Shown here in pieces: positions 11,396-23,668 of a stretch of DNA of 64,000 bases. Each line of letters starts with the position of its first letter. The stretch's first letter is position 1. The stretch is from Aurelia coerulea (taxonomy: Eukaryota > Cnidaria > Scyphozoa > Semaeostomeae > Ulmaridae). The notes under the pieces are model-generated. The model was not told the DNA's origin. It worked only from the letters and a program-made list of their open reading frames with translations, and did no database searches. The translations under genes and the position numbers were made by a program. The DNA is taken from assembly GCA_039566865.1 (NCBI GenBank), contig CM076943.1, forward strand, positions 35,658,663 through 35,722,662. Reading direction: 5' to 3'.

Positions 11396-11602
11396 ATGCC
11401 AGGCTGTGGTTTTAGCACCCGATCGCCGTCTGCGCGCCAAACTTTTTGCCCGATTCAAATCAAAACAGTCTCGTGGGAGGTTGGCGAAGCTGTCAAAGCA
11501 GAAGATCTCCAAAGATTCATTAAAGAAGCTTCGGGAAATGTCTCAGTTGCTGTGACCAAAATGATGGAGTTTTTGCACAAAATGGAGATTTCTTCAAATT
11601 AA
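11396..11602 (+). CDS. Small unrecognised ORF (68 codons)
   Basis: The ORF has an in-frame stop 12 bases upstream of its ATG and ends in a natural TAA. The second half (around AEDLQRFIKEASGNVSVAV) reads like a real helix-forming protein segment, while the first 20 residues do not. The ATG at 11370, in a strong context (AAACATGGCGG), opens a different, Lys/Arg-rich frame ending at 11555. The surroundings are free of visible repeats, so this could be a first exon or a short single-exon gene. The layout faintly recalls the small KEOPS subunit GON7, but this is from memory and unverified. Confidence 0.25.
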   Translation: MPGCGFSTRSPSARQTFCPIQIKTVSWEVGEAVKAEDLQRFIKEASGNVSVAVTKMMEFLHKMEISSN

Positions 11603-13205
11603 TATTGTCCAAAAACTTGTCCTGTCCACTCAATCAAACTTCGTGGAAACAAAACTTGAAGATACAATGAAAATGGCGGTCAAGGTAGGATATCTCGGAA
11701 AATTTGCAAAATACTTGTGAAAACCTGTTACTTTGCTCAAGTCATAGTGTCTCGACTTACCGGCAAAAAGACCCCTCCCTAATCAAATGAACACGGACGT
11801 GACAGTTCTTGGAATTTGAGGCTCATAATTGTTCAAGAGACAACATAAACACCCTGCTTTAGGGTTTTCGTAATCGATTCAAGACTTTTATCCCAGCGAG
11901 AAAGTTTTTCAGAAAATTTGCAAGCAAGCACGTTTAGGCCGAAAATTTTGCCCCCTCAACTACCCTTCATAAAAATATTTCCAGAAACAAATCCCCCCTG
12001 TCCACTCAATGAAAATTCGTAAAATGGTAGTCAACATGTTTCTTTGCACGGCAGTGTTTTGTGATTCTCCAGGAAAATTTGCAAACTTCTTTATTTTCGC
12101 CTTGAAAACTTGGTATCTGATGGTCATTTTTACTGTACACCTCTTACTGTTTACATGGCCTAGGCATGCAAAGGAAGTCCTGTGTGTTTTGAATAGGCCA
12201 CCTGGTATTAATTTTTATACATATGAATTGGATTGAAAATGTCAACTGAGTGTCTGATATGAAACAAATATTACAATTCAAAGAACCACAGCTTTTAAAG
12301 GATTTATTGCTAAGCCAAATGCACACTTAGGCTAATGGGGATAAGATTAACTTGACCTTTAATTTTCTGTATTTTCTTCTGATTTTGTGTCAGAAATTTA
12401 ACTGAAATCAACCAACGTGATACTTGCCAATTAAATGATGATTTTATTTCTGAGGAATTTGTTGAGAATTTCAATGTAATTCTGACAACCTTAAGTCCTC
12501 TGTAAGACATTTGTTATCAGCTGCGCAATCAAATTGTTATCACTTTTTTGCTGGTTCATCATCATCTGGTTCATGTGAGAATATAGGGATTTTCTGCCTC
12601 TTTCAATGGACCACAGGAGGTTTTCTGAACCCAGTAGATTTTGTAAGTAAACAGCCTCCTCTTTGAACCATTTGGACATTGTTGTGATGTGATTGAGGTT
12701 TCAAAGTGATCTTGAGACAATTTTCCAAGAAGAAGTATAAAGGAAAATCAATTGTGTAGTGTTGAATTTATGATTGGCAAGCACATGCCATGCCCATTGG
12801 CTAGAATTGCACTTTATCTTTTGTTACATTGAAGCTTATGTTGTCTTAAATCAATGAATCCAGTTGTTGTTCATAAAATGTTGTTTTTCATGAAATCTAT
12901 ACACATTGATTGAAACCTGTTTATCAGAATAACACTTCTGTTTGTTCTTCACAAATATCAACAGTTCAAAATGATTAAAAAATTACTTCACATATTCCTT
13001 TTGGTCAAATGGCTAATTGATGCAAGAGCTAATTGATGCAAGAAACTTGAGCTTTCCAAAGAAAACAAGCTATTTTATGACTTATTTTTTCTTTGTTTAC
13101 CTTGATTGGTTTGTTGGTTGGTTGATGGTTCAAAAGGCCGGAAATTTTAGATACAGCATGAATTTTGTGAAAAGTAATACTTATGACAGATAGAGCAGTA
13201 CCCCA
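11603..13205. other. Spacer without recognisable gene
   Basis: No ORF of interest. Two diverged copies of a segment starting CCTGTCCACTCAAT lie at about 11620 and 11995, each followed by an AGGAAAATTTGCAAA-like word, suggesting an old local duplication about 375 bp apart. Confidence 0.45.
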
Positions 13206-13538
13206 GGGGGGTACTTCATTGTGAACATGGTTGGATCTGTATCTGGACTTTAAGAAAGGGACCAGAATATTCAAGAATTTCAAAACCAATTTGCATGAAT
13301 ATATCAGAAATTTTCCGACCCATGTATGAATTTCTCAAGCAAAATACAATGGAAATTTTCAGTTTTTTGATGCGAATCATCATTATGGGTCCCATTGATA
13401 AGAAAATTCTCAAAAAACTACCCATCTACCAGAATTATGATAAAAACAGACCCATGTGTAGGGAATTTCAGATGAAAAACCCCACTCAAATATGCAGCAC
13501 ATCCGGTATCATTTAACAATGAAGTACCCCCTCCCCCA
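13206..13538. mobile_element. MITE with GGGGGGTACTT ends
   Basis: GGGGGGTACTTCATTGT near 13206 is answered by ACAATGAAGTACCCCC near 13516. The termini are of the same type as those of the MITE at 13687-14008, 150 bp away. Non-coding; the target duplication is not clear. Confidence 0.55.
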
Positions 13539-13647
13539 CAGACAGTTTTTAGACATTTCAAATGATGCCTTTTATTTTACTGTTTGCCAAGTGCATTATG
13601 CATTCAATTTTCAAAACTCCAAAATTCAGCTAATTCTACACTCAGAA

Positions 13648-14950
13648 AGCATAGGAATCATTCGTCGTACATAGCCGATTGCTCGTAGCCCGGGGGGGGG
13701 GGTACTTGACTTAAAATTGTACGGGGGTGTGCCCACGAAAATTGTTTTTTTACCCTGCTCCAGAATTTTTCGCTCAAAATGATAACCTGTTCTAGCAAAA
13801 ATTGGTAAAAAGTATACTCAAAAACATAAAATTTGACCGAAAAACGACCCGATCTAGCAAAATATTCCTCTTTGACACGTTTTGACAACCTGCTCTAGAA
13901 AAATTGCCTTATTTTGATACCCTGTGCTAGAAAAAATTGGTGAAAACGATACCCTTAAAAACGCCACATCCCCGTCGGACAAATATACTAAGTACCCCCC
14001 CCCGGGCTCGTGGCCCATGGTCAAAAACCGCCAAAGCCTCATTTTCACGGACAAATCAAACGGCTAAAAAGCGAAGGAGACAAAAGAAACCCGTGAAGAT
14101 TTCCTAAATTTTACCTACCTTCATAAAACGCAACCAGGGCAAAAAACTGCTTGAGATTTCCCGAATTTCTTTAAAGTAATCTACTCTCCAGATGTTTGGG
14201 AGTACAAGTTTGGATGTCGGTTAAAATATCTTCAGGATTGGCGGAGTTATTACCTCTCCAATAGACGGAATCTGCGAAGGCTTGTCGAGACCTGTTTACG
14301 CCACTTCAAGTCAGGTGATAAAGCCTCTTGATAAAACCTCTTTTGAATTTCATAAGTTATTTCGCAACGAGCAAACTTTTGCCATCAATGTAAAAAAGTA
14401 GTACAATACAGAAACTTCCCTAGAGTATTGCCACATGACTTGAAATGCGCGAACGAGCCTTTGTAGACTTTTTCAATTCACATAGAAACCGTAGGGGCAT
14501 TGAATCTTCGATAAAAGAAAATTTAGCGAAAGTCGATAGCAAGAACAATTGAAAACACAGATTGTGGCGTTTGCGGGTCGTTCTTACATCAATCACTATT
14601 GTTATTACTATTGTCTCCCGGCCAGAATCTCTATTGTTTAAGGTTCAGTGCCTTGTCGGTTTGTTTGTGGCCATAACTCCACCAATCCTGGAGATATTTC
14701 AACCGGCATCCAAACTTTTACTCCCAAAAATCTGGAGAGTAGATTGCTTTAAAAAAATTCGGGAAATCTCAAGCAGTTTTTTGTCCTGGTTGCGTTTTAT
14801 GAAGGTAGGTAAAATTTAGGAAAATCTTCACGGGTTTCTTTTGTCTCCCTCACTTTTTAGCCGTCTGATTGGTCCGTGAAAATGAGGCTTTGGCTGTTTC
14901 GACCATGGGCCACGAGCAATCGGCTATGTACGACGAATGATTCCTATGCT
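13648..14950. mobile_element. Foldback element with 9-bp target duplication
   Basis: The element starts AGCATAGGAATCATTC and ends with its reverse complement. It is flanked by the perfect 9-bp repeat CACTCAGAA (13639-13647, 14951-14959). The arms are several hundred bp long (left to about 14250 once the nested MITE is removed, right from about 14640). A 9-bp duplication with long terminal repeats is typical of Mutator-like elements. No transposase. Confidence 0.75.
13687..14008. mobile_element. MITE nested in the foldback's left arm
   Basis: AGCCCGGGGGGGGGGTACTT at the left is repeated exactly, inverted, at the right. CGT flanks both sides (13684-13686, 14009-14011), a 3-bp duplication. Removing 13687-14008 plus one CGT restores the match between this arm and the uninterrupted right arm. 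The interior contains repeated CTAGCAAAAATTGG-like words. Confidence 0.8.
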
Positions 14951-14959
14951 CACTCAGAA

Positions 14960-15594
14960 TCATCAGTGAAATTCAGCAACACTCTTTACGAAGAGTTTTG
15001 CTTGCAATACAGTATTTCTCCCTGTGCTTCTCAGCATAAGTTTGACATCATTTAATGTTCCAGTTTCATATTTGTATGATAGATTATCCTTACTGGGGCA
15101 AACATAAGTCGTACTTGGGAAGTAAGAATGTGCTTCAGGACAAAAGAATGAAATAGTGGAGTAGCTTGTCTGCATTAATCATTATCTACTTTCATCAAGA
15201 TTGTGCCCCATTACAGCTGATAATTTGTCCGTGGTAGCCCTTTCACAAATCCTCTTTGGTACTTGTCAGATCAATCAAATATTCTCTTACTTATTTCACT
15301 TTCCTTTCCAATATTTATTGAAGATTTAATGGTAAGATTAAGAACAACAACAACTTATATTGTTGGTTGTTTTTAAATGTCTTGCTCACAGGTGTAAATT
15401 ACGTATTTAGCCTTTTGTAAAAGTTTTCCCAAATTTAGCTACATCCTCTTTTAGTAAAGGCTAAAGTTCTAGATATGGTGTTATCGTTGCATCAATAGAT
15501 CAAAGCAAATGTTCTCTGAAATTCTGGAGGTGCTGCAAAACTTGATACATCCCTTGCAGAGGGTTTGGCAGTTTCAACATGATTTCGTTGAGCC
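14960..15594. other. Spacer without recognisable feature
   Basis: AT-rich, no ORF of interest, and I see no inverted or tandem repeat that can be tied to an element. Confidence 0.5.
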
Positions 15595-16221
15595 ATAGGT
15601 TACGGGGTGTCCAAGTCAGACCCAAGGCACTTTTCGAAGTGGGTCTACACATAATTTTTGGGTCTAGGGTAAAATTCTTCGGGTCTGTTACTATTTAGGT
15701 TCTTAGATCTTAGGTCTACAGATGGACCAAGTTTGGGTCTGCTTGAAAATATAATTTGCAAAAATCAGCCATAATCGGGCAGAAATCCGCCTCAAGTCGG
15801 GCAAAATTTTCTCAAACAATGGAGTTTTTATCGGGCAGCCCCCCAAATTTTATCTCCCCCTACACCGATGGGAGGTACATGGTCTCTACAATCTTCTATA
15901 CTTTTCTATCATGCTCATACAAAGGTTTAACATATGCACCCTAAACGCCGACCTGTTCAAGCGAAATACATACCCTATTCGCGGAAAGTTTTCTGCAGAA
16001 CATACCATTTCCCGCGTCCAAATAGAGCTTCTCAATTTCAGGTACCATAATCACTGACAAGTCAGTTACTAAAATTGCTAAAATTGCCGGTGTGATTTAA
16101 AGAGGAGTACCCTGGGTACCAGACCCTCTAAAATCAAATTTTATGGATGCCACCACAGTGGCTTGGCCAGGGTAAATTAAGTGGGGGTATTGAAATGAGA
16201 GGGCCTGGGGGCGAAGCCGTT

Positions 16222-16540
16222 AGGAAATTTTTTGGGACACACCCTTTACTTTGGCTGAAAATGCACCTCCCAACATCATGCTACCAATAGCGACAAGGAA
16301 ACTTTGATAGTTTTGTGACAGTTATCCAATAAAGTAGACCACAAGGAAAATTTTTGTAGAAACATCTTTTACTTTGGCTTAGAAAGCATCTCCCAACATC
16401 ATGCTTGCCATTTGTGGCAAGAAAACATTCATGGTTCGTGACATCTTTTCTATAGCTACATCGGAGCAGGAGGAAAATTTTTGAAGATGCACCCATTACT
16501 TTGGCGTAAAATGTATCCCCTGATTCCATTTTTTCCAGTG
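16222..16540. repeat. About 125-bp tandem repeat, 2.5 copies
   Basis: TTTACTTTGG-like anchors at 16245, 16368 and 16496 (spacing 123 and 128) head diverged copies of a unit containing CTCCCAACATCATGCT and GGAAAATTTTTG. Non-coding array inside the second-layer element. Confidence 0.7.
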
Positions 16541-16614
16541 CTAAAATGGAAGCTTTGACATTTCTCAGAAAATTCTTACCTCACCTATGCCAAGCCATTG
16601 TCTCTTCGGTTTTA

Positions 16615-17078
16615 AAGGACAAGTCCGGGGTTGGTATGATTGATGATAAAATACAAGATAATACTGCAATGAATGATGTATAATACTTTTTTCCACGATT
16701 TCTCGTCATCTTCTTGTGAAATTACATATTCAAATAAGCAATTTGAGTGAAGTGACGTCATATCATGCAAACGAAAACGAGGCTGTGTGATTGTTTATTC
16801 GCCTCTTTATGGTAGCAAGCCTCCTTATCGTGTTCTCGTGCCATTTTCAATGCATGAGTACATGACGCAGAGGCTAGCAGCGATTGAGAGGCGAAAAAGC
16901 AATCGCACATCTTCGTTTTTGTTTGTGCGATATGACGTCACTTCGCTCAAATTGCTTATTTGAATACGTAATTTCACAAGGAGAAGGCAAAAAATAGTGG
17001 GAAAAAGTATCATACATCATTCATTGCAGTATAATCTTGTATTTTATCATCAATCATACCAACCCCGGACTTGTCCTT
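16615..17078. mobile_element. Nested foldback (third layer), near-perfect palindrome
   Basis: AAGGACAAGTCCGGGG at 16615 and its exact inverse ending at 17078 bound two arms of roughly 190 bp with high similarity and a short centre near 16840. The arms contain TGACGTCA. Such a structure would extrude a large cruciform. No coding potential. Confidence 0.75.
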
Positions 17079-17815
17079 TTGAAGGAAATCGAGAACCATC
17101 TTTCGAAAAAAGTGGTGGGGACAATGACCTCACATACCCCCCGCCCCCTGTGGCCACGCCACTGTGATGCCATGATGTTAATAATGTTAAAAATGATGTT
17201 AAAGATTCTATTTCATAGAGTCGGGTACCCAGGGTAGAAGAGAAAACTGCTCCCGAATTCCTACCCCATCTTGTGCTGGTCTGCTAAGTTCTTTGACTCG
17301 CTACAAACTCTATTTTAGAAATTTTGATTAGATATCATTGCAGAGGAGTTCAGATTTATCAAATGCAAAATAAGACACCCTTTTGTAAAACCATGGTCAA
17401 ATCGGCACCCCTAAACACGGGCCCGCGCGGGCCCGTGCCTACTTTGAAGAAAGGCACCCTTTCCTGCGTTTTTTTGTACGCGCATGATAACACATTAGGT
17501 ACTAAGTGCCCCTCCCCCCGGAAGAACTGTTTCACTTCCAAAGTGCATAATTATCATAAAATCAATCATCGTGCCCAGAAGGTTACTGACGAGTTGTTTT
17601 TAGTTAAAACAAATATCTAACAACAACAAATGCTACTTTAATCTATTATGAAGTTTTGGGTCTAACAATATTATGTTAATTGTCGGGTCTACCACAAAAC
17701 TGCCTTTAATATTCTGGGTCTGCATCAAACTCAAGAATTTTGGTCTGGGTCTACGCGAATTTCTTTTGGGTCTACGTGTTTTGGGTCTGACTTGGACACC
17801 CCGTATAGGTTAGCC

Positions 17816-20800
17816 CCATAGAAATAAAAAGACTAGAATGCGCGGTCTATTGTTTCGCTTTTGTTTGGTTCGTAATGCGCATGGAGAGCAAAGATGGTAG
17901 CACCACGTTGGCAAAAGATTCGGATAAACAAAGGACCCACAGTGGGAAGGCCTTCACCGCTCTTCTGTTTGGTGCTGCTGGCTTGCAGAAAGGCAACGAA
18001 ATATCGAGAACGAGTCATTTTAAAGTAAGTAGTGCCACAAGCATTTAATTTTGATCAATTATGAGCCACTTTTGGTCGTTTTAGTCATTGATATCGACCT
18101 TAGATCGTAGCAACTTAGGCCGAAGTTTTTCAGATCAGCCCACTGGAAGTTAATTGACGTGCTTTTAAGGCAACATACCTGCCAATATTTATGTTTTAAC
18201 ATATGAAACTTGTTTTCATTGCAATCTACATTTCATCTCTGATCATTTACATCTTTAGAATGAAGTTTAAGCTTCAACGAAAAGAGAGAATTGGCGAAAC
18301 TTTTGCGTTGTAAGGCTATAGACCTATCAACTAATTTTAGGCCCAACATGCTTAATTTTTGTGGTTTGTCAGTGGCAACAACAATCGAATGTTTTAATTT
18401 GATAAACTCGACAATTTCAAATTACCCTCCAGTAATAACCCAAGTAAACAATTCTGTCAATTTGAAGCATAAAAAACGCAACAGGAATCAAGATGAGGAT
18501 GAAAGGTGAAGGGCTGCAACTCTAACTTTAGTTTAGTGATGAAGTTGCCACTGGATGCACTTTGATTTAGATTTACTTGCAACAAGATCTGATATATGTT
18601 TGAGGCAACCTCAATAAGACTGCACAAACCTGTGCCCTTTCCCTGGGAAACAGGATATGTTTTCATAAATCAACGGTTTTAGAATGCCCCCTCACTAATT
18701 GTCTAGCTGTGTGGAAGGGGAACATACCATGGTTTTGCTGGTATTTGGAAGTAACACAGAAAAGTGCTGGTGGCAACTGCATCGTGGGCTTCAGCTTTAA
18801 GAGTGGGATAGTCAGCATTTCCAACAAATTTGGTTATTTTTTGTTACATTGGGTGTTGCTCTTTGATTAACATGTCATCTAGCATCACTAAACAATCTTC
18901 TTGGTCCGTAATGATTTCTTTTTCCTGGTTCACATTTAATATTTACAGACCAAGATCTTATTGTTGAGACTGTATGAGGCAAATTCAGGGACTTTCTGGC
19001 AAATTTATATGCCCTTGGGCTATAAAAATGAAGGGAAGGTGGCAAATTTCTTCATTTCCTCAGAATACATTTTAAGCCAGACAATTTATTGCATTTTTTC
19101 CCCTTTCCTGAACTGTGCTGTAGCAATTTGGGCATAGTTATCTGCAAGTAATTCGTCTTTTTCTGCTGAGAGTTAATTTTTTTCATTTTCTTCGTTATTT
19201 TTTCAACTGTAAAGTGAAACTTGGGATATTTCCCCTTCTTAAGGTTGTTGAGCCAGGGTATGTCTATTTGTAATGTTTTCTTGAGCTTTTCCTTATAATT
19301 TGCTTTCTTTTTTCAGGTGAAATCTTTGATGCAAATGTGTGGTCCGATTTTACATGTTCTGGATCCAAGGCAGGAGGAGTTTCAGGAGGAGCAGGATTAG
19401 ACAACCTTTTGAGGGTGGTCTATATCTTTGGACTTAGTTTCTTAAAGATGTTCTGGACACTAGATACATAGTAGACAGCATCTTTTTGTGAATATTTTTA
19501 ACTAGAGAATCAGATTTTGGCATAGAAGGAGGTCAGCTGTAATCAAAGGGAGGAAATGGTTCTCACAAATTTGTTGTTATGCTAATTGATGCCAGTTGCT
19601 GTGATGCACTGTAATTTAGCTATTTACATATCGATCTTTTATAGCAGAATTAAATCAGTGAGATATTGAAAGTTGAAATAACAGTAGTTTTGAATTGTGT
19701 CTGTAATTTTGAATCTTAAGTTTTGTTTATCTTGGAATTCTGCTTAATAATATTTAAATCCCTGGAAAGAGTGAAAAGTATACAAAACTTTTGCCTTGTT
19801 TACTCTGTGGGCCTGAGGTTTTCCATGGAAATTTCTCTATGATCTCAGACAAGATTTGAAAGTGTAAGAGTTTGGCAAAAACAAACTGCAGTATCAATAA
19901 CTCCATCAGTTAGCAATGATAATCTGCTCTGGGAGAATAGAGAAAAGTGTCTTTACTGGGACCACACTCATTTTTTATAAGGAACCTAAGAAACAGTATG
20001 CTCACTTTTTAAAGGTTGAGAACCATGCTACCTGCATTGAAAATGCTAAGAGTGTTTTGTGATTTGCAGCCTCAATTTTCCTAGTTTACTCGAAAATGTA
20101 GAAAATGTTTGCACCATGTAGTAAACTAATCTTAGGATAGCCACAAATTTAAGAAACTACATAATTGTGTTTGAGAAGCACTAGGAAACTTTTAAAAGCA
20201 ACATTCAAGAACATCTTGATAACACTGTTGTTGACCCTTTATTTTTGAGTAATATTCACAAAAGTTATGTCTTCATTGAGCACACTACAACTCTTTTCCT
20301 TGCTGAACATCATACTGCATGTCAAGGAAAAATGAGTGGCAGTGGTGAAAACTATATCACAATTCATGCAGCTAAAAATAAGAAACAAATTAAGAAAATT
20401 TTCACACTAAGAACCAGAAATTTTCATGTGGGATATTTATGAAACTTTTAGCACTATGAGCTGATCCAGGTTTCTAATATAAGACAATTGTCTGTTGACA
20501 TCATGCTGCTTTGAGTGTAATAGTTGTTTTGAGATCTTCATAGGTACTTTGGGTACCTTTTCAACAAAATATGATGAAGCTTGCATTTCAAGAGGTAAAT
20601 ATTTGAGAAACTCGTAAAGAAATTTGAAAGCAAAATTTAAAGAGAGATTGGATTTGGACCACAACAGTTAGTTTCTTCAAATGCTTTCTATTTGTTATGT
20701 TGATGGGCCTAAAAATCATTCTTTCATTTTGGCCCGACTTTGGCCACTGTGACTCCTTTAAAGGACAGATATTGAAATATTAAAAATCATGTATAACGAA

Positions 20801-21203
20801 TGCAAATTCAAATTCTAGAACTACGGTTTCAGAATAAGAAGTCGTTATCTCTTACAAAAGGACTGTGATCCTCGTTCCATCCACGAAACGGGCCTAGTCT
20901 AAAACTTACTGGTGAAACGAAATGTTTTTCTGGCCAGGACGCAGCTCTTTCTCCGGAATCCAACGCTTTTTGCAGCCAAATTCAGTGAAAGAGACAACCA
21001 TTTTTCAAACTAGTTGGACAATCTCTCAAATTGAAGCTAGAAATTCCCAATAACTTGTCGAGGAATTCGAAGAGTCTACTGCGATCCACTGTTAGCTTGG
21101 ATTTCCCGCGGCTTTTTGCCAACGTGGTGCTACCATTTTGGTTCCCCATGGTTGTTACGCATCACGTGACCTACCACGCATTCTAGTCCTTCTATTTCTA
21201 TGG
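17816..21203. mobile_element. 3.4-kb non-coding TIR element
   Basis: The left end CCATAGAAATAAAAAGACTA and the right end (inverse CCATAGAAATAGAAGGACTA) form imperfect terminal repeats of about 100 bp, including GGTAGCACCACGTTGGCAAA in both. TTAGCC(C) flanks both sides (17810-17816, 21204-21210). The interior is AT-rich with no ORF over 75 codons worth naming and no transposase. Its left target site overlaps the right target duplication of the neighbouring element 15602-17804. Confidence 0.65.
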
Positions 21204-22356
21204 TTAGCCCTGCCCTCTACCATATGAAACGATTCAATTAGAACGCTCACCATACTCTTTCAAAGTCGCAACGTGGAAGACGAAAGATTTTGAGATGGTC
21301 ACAGCTACAGAATCCGGCGAATATGAGACAGAAAGTGGAATAATATTAGGAGAGGATGATTTGGTGAATCTAATTAAAACGGAAATAACAAAGATACGCG
21401 AGAAGAATCAACGGGCTGACTGCAGTAAAGTTTGCAAAGCGATTGAAAAGATGCATGGCCTAAACCAAGGCGTGGTCCAGATGTCACTAAATTATACGTT
21501 GAAATGTGGAAAAATAAAAGATGTACCTTCTGCCGGACGGGAATCACTGAGAATACAGTCTGAATCTAATGATGAACTTGAGGCTTCAAAAAGCAGAATA
21601 TCAGCAGACGAAGAAAAGGTCAAGCAGTATAGAGATGAAATCTTGGAGATCGCCTCCATGCATGAAGGAAAGGATGGAAATTTATCGTGTGATGAACAGA
21701 GTAGTGATTTGTCTATTTCGGATGAAGCTGAAACTGAAACTGGCGGTGTTTGGAATATGGAAAGTTCACCAAGAAAATGTTTCAATCAAATATCTATGGA
21801 TTTAAAAATAAGTACCAAAACAAAGAAAACTTAACAAATCAAGAAACTCTCGCTTGCATTTTAGATCGACTTACAAAAATTGAGGGGCGTGTGAATGAAA
21901 TTACGAAAAAAGTCAAGAAAATCCCCCCAAAAAACCAAAAAACAAGCACAGTCGATTGTAACATTTTTTTGCAAGAATTAGTCAACTTGAGCAGGAAAAC
22001 AAGTCACTACGTGATGAAAATATAGGCCTAAAGTTTGAAAACAAAAATTGCAAGAGTCACACAGCATCGTTGATGTAGCTTTTAGACCACGTGACCAAAT
22101 CTCAAGTTTCCAACACAAAGCTCCAAACCAAAATTTTCCAAAAGATAGTTCAGCAGCCCAACGGGATCAAGCCAATTCAAACGAAATACAATTAAGGTAT
22201 ACACATAATGTAGCAGATGGTGAGTGGAAGGTACAAGTACAAAGTCTAGAGTTCAGAGAGACGGCTCTTGGGGAAGAAATTTGAATGCAAGGGAGTTTCC
22301 TTTTTCCAAACCTCTAGACACTGCAAATAGATTTAGCTGCTTAGAAAACCTGGCAG

Positions 22357-23373
22357 TTGAATGAACATAAACATTTAGGAATTATCTTGGACTCAAAGCT
22401 ATCTTTTTCAGCTCATATCAAATCAGCGATCTCTAAAACAAGGAAGGGCATTGGTTTGCTGAAATATCTATCCAAATACCTGCCAAGGCATACCCTAAAC
22501 GAATTCTATAAGCTCTATGTTCGACCCCACCTAGACTATGGTGATGGTATTTACCATATGCCTGCCAAAGTATGTTAATTCAATCAAAATATCCTTTTAC
22601 CAAATTTAATGGAAAAACTAGAGTCCGTACAGTATTCTGCTGCCTTAGCTGTGTCAGGTGCATGGAGGGGAACATCTCGAGAGAAGCTGTACGCAGAGCT
22701 TGGTTGGGAGTCACTGAGTTCCCGAAGATGGAGTAGACGCCTTACCTTGTTCTACAAGTTTATAAATAATCTTAGTCCTGAGTATACAGTTGAACCAATT
22801 CCCCCTCTTCATCATTCGCAGTACCGTCTTCGCGACCAGGATGTCATTGGGCAATTAAAGGCAAGAACAGAAAAATTCAAGTCTAGCTTCTATCCAAACT
22901 GTTTATCCGAATGGAATAAGCTTGAGCCTGAATTGAGACTTGCGCCTTCTATTGCTGTTTTTAAGAAAAAGCTGTTATCAATAATCCGCCCCCCAGCCAA
23001 AACTTTTTTTGGAATTCACGATCCAATAGGATTATCCTACCTTACACAACTTAGGGTTGGTCTCAGCAAGTTAAATTTCCATAGATTCTAGCATAATTTT
23101 AGGGATACAATAAACCCAATGTGCCCAACAAACGATGGCATTGAGGACACTGAGCACCCTTTGTTGCTCTGCCCTTCTTTTGATGTTCAACGACAAAATC
23201 TTCTCGCTGGAATTGTTGAATTATTACGACCATCTGCACAAATCACCAATCTTTCAAACGATTCTTTGACACATCTTTTGTTGTATTGTGATCAAGACCT
23301 TTCTGATGAGTTGAACAGAAATCTACTCAAATTAACTTTACGCTTCATCCACGAAACTGGTCGCTTTGATTAA
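22357..23373 (+). pseudogene. LINE RT C-terminal part plus C-terminal Cys/His segment
   Basis: The frame enters at HKHLGIILDSKLSF (RT motif after YADD), then passes RPHLDYGDGIYH and SVQYSAALAVSGAWRGTSR. A stop at about 22578 and another at 23090 interrupt otherwise continuous homology to the copy at 46382-53309. The final part (23119-23373) carries CPTN...DTEHPLLLCP, the Cys/His motif seen at the C-terminus of many Jockey- and I-type LINE ORF2 proteins. It lacks the endonuclease and the catalytic YADD. Confidence 0.75.
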
Positions 23374-23634
23374 TCTATTGAGATTACAGCTATGTACTAA
23401 GCAACCACCAAGTCCTTTTTCGTTAATAGCTCTTTCCTTTGTAAATTATGTTTCACATCAGATGTCGTTCCTAAATCAACAATTAAATGATTTGCACTCG
23501 TGACATCTTCCAACCCATTTAAACCCTGACCTAACATCTGATATGAGACAGAATCTAGTATAGTATCCATTAATCTTAAATTGTTTCGTAATGTGTCTGT
23601 ATACAGTTTAATGTTTCATGTTTTTATTTATTGG

Positions 23635-23668
23635 CCATGGGGTAGTCATTGCATTTCGCTCCCCATGG
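23635..23668 (+). other. LINE 3'-UTR hairpin, copy A
   Basis: CCATGGGG (23635-23642) pairs perfectly with CCCCATGG (23661-23668) across an 18-nt loop. It is followed by TATCGTACCTGTAGTG and, about 80 bp later, the A-rich tail. The same hairpin occurs at 32123-32156, 53606-53639 and 59212-59245. It probably marks the RNA for the element's own reverse transcriptase, as 3' stem-loops do in several LINE clades; that function is inferred. Confidence 0.75.

Larger units (their letters stand above)
16110..17234. mobile_element. Nested TA-flanked TIR element (second layer)
   Basis: The left end CCCTGGGTACCAGAC (16110) matches the reverse complement of the right end, ...GGGTACCCAGGG, ending at 17234. 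TA lies on both sides. The similarity continues inward (ATGCCACCACAGTGGC against GCCACTGTGATGCCAT) for about 80 bp. It lies inside 15602-17804 and contains the palindrome 16615-17078. Confidence 0.65.
15602..17804. mobile_element. 2.2-kb TIR element with subterminal GGGTCTAC repeats
   Basis: The first 23 bp (ACGGGGTGTCCAAGTCAGAC...) are repeated perfectly inverted at 17782-17804. ATAGGTT flanks both ends (15595-15601, 17805-17811). GGGTCT(A/G) words are scattered through the first 130 and last 170 bp, likely transposase-binding repeats. The interior is occupied by two further nested elements and a tandem array. A 7-8-bp duplication would suit an hAT-like element, but the TIR is not diagnostic. 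Confidence 0.75.

Noticed and set aside
17816..21203. Autonomous DNA transposon
   Set aside because: Size would allow a transposase, but no ORF over 75 codons with any motif is present on either strand.
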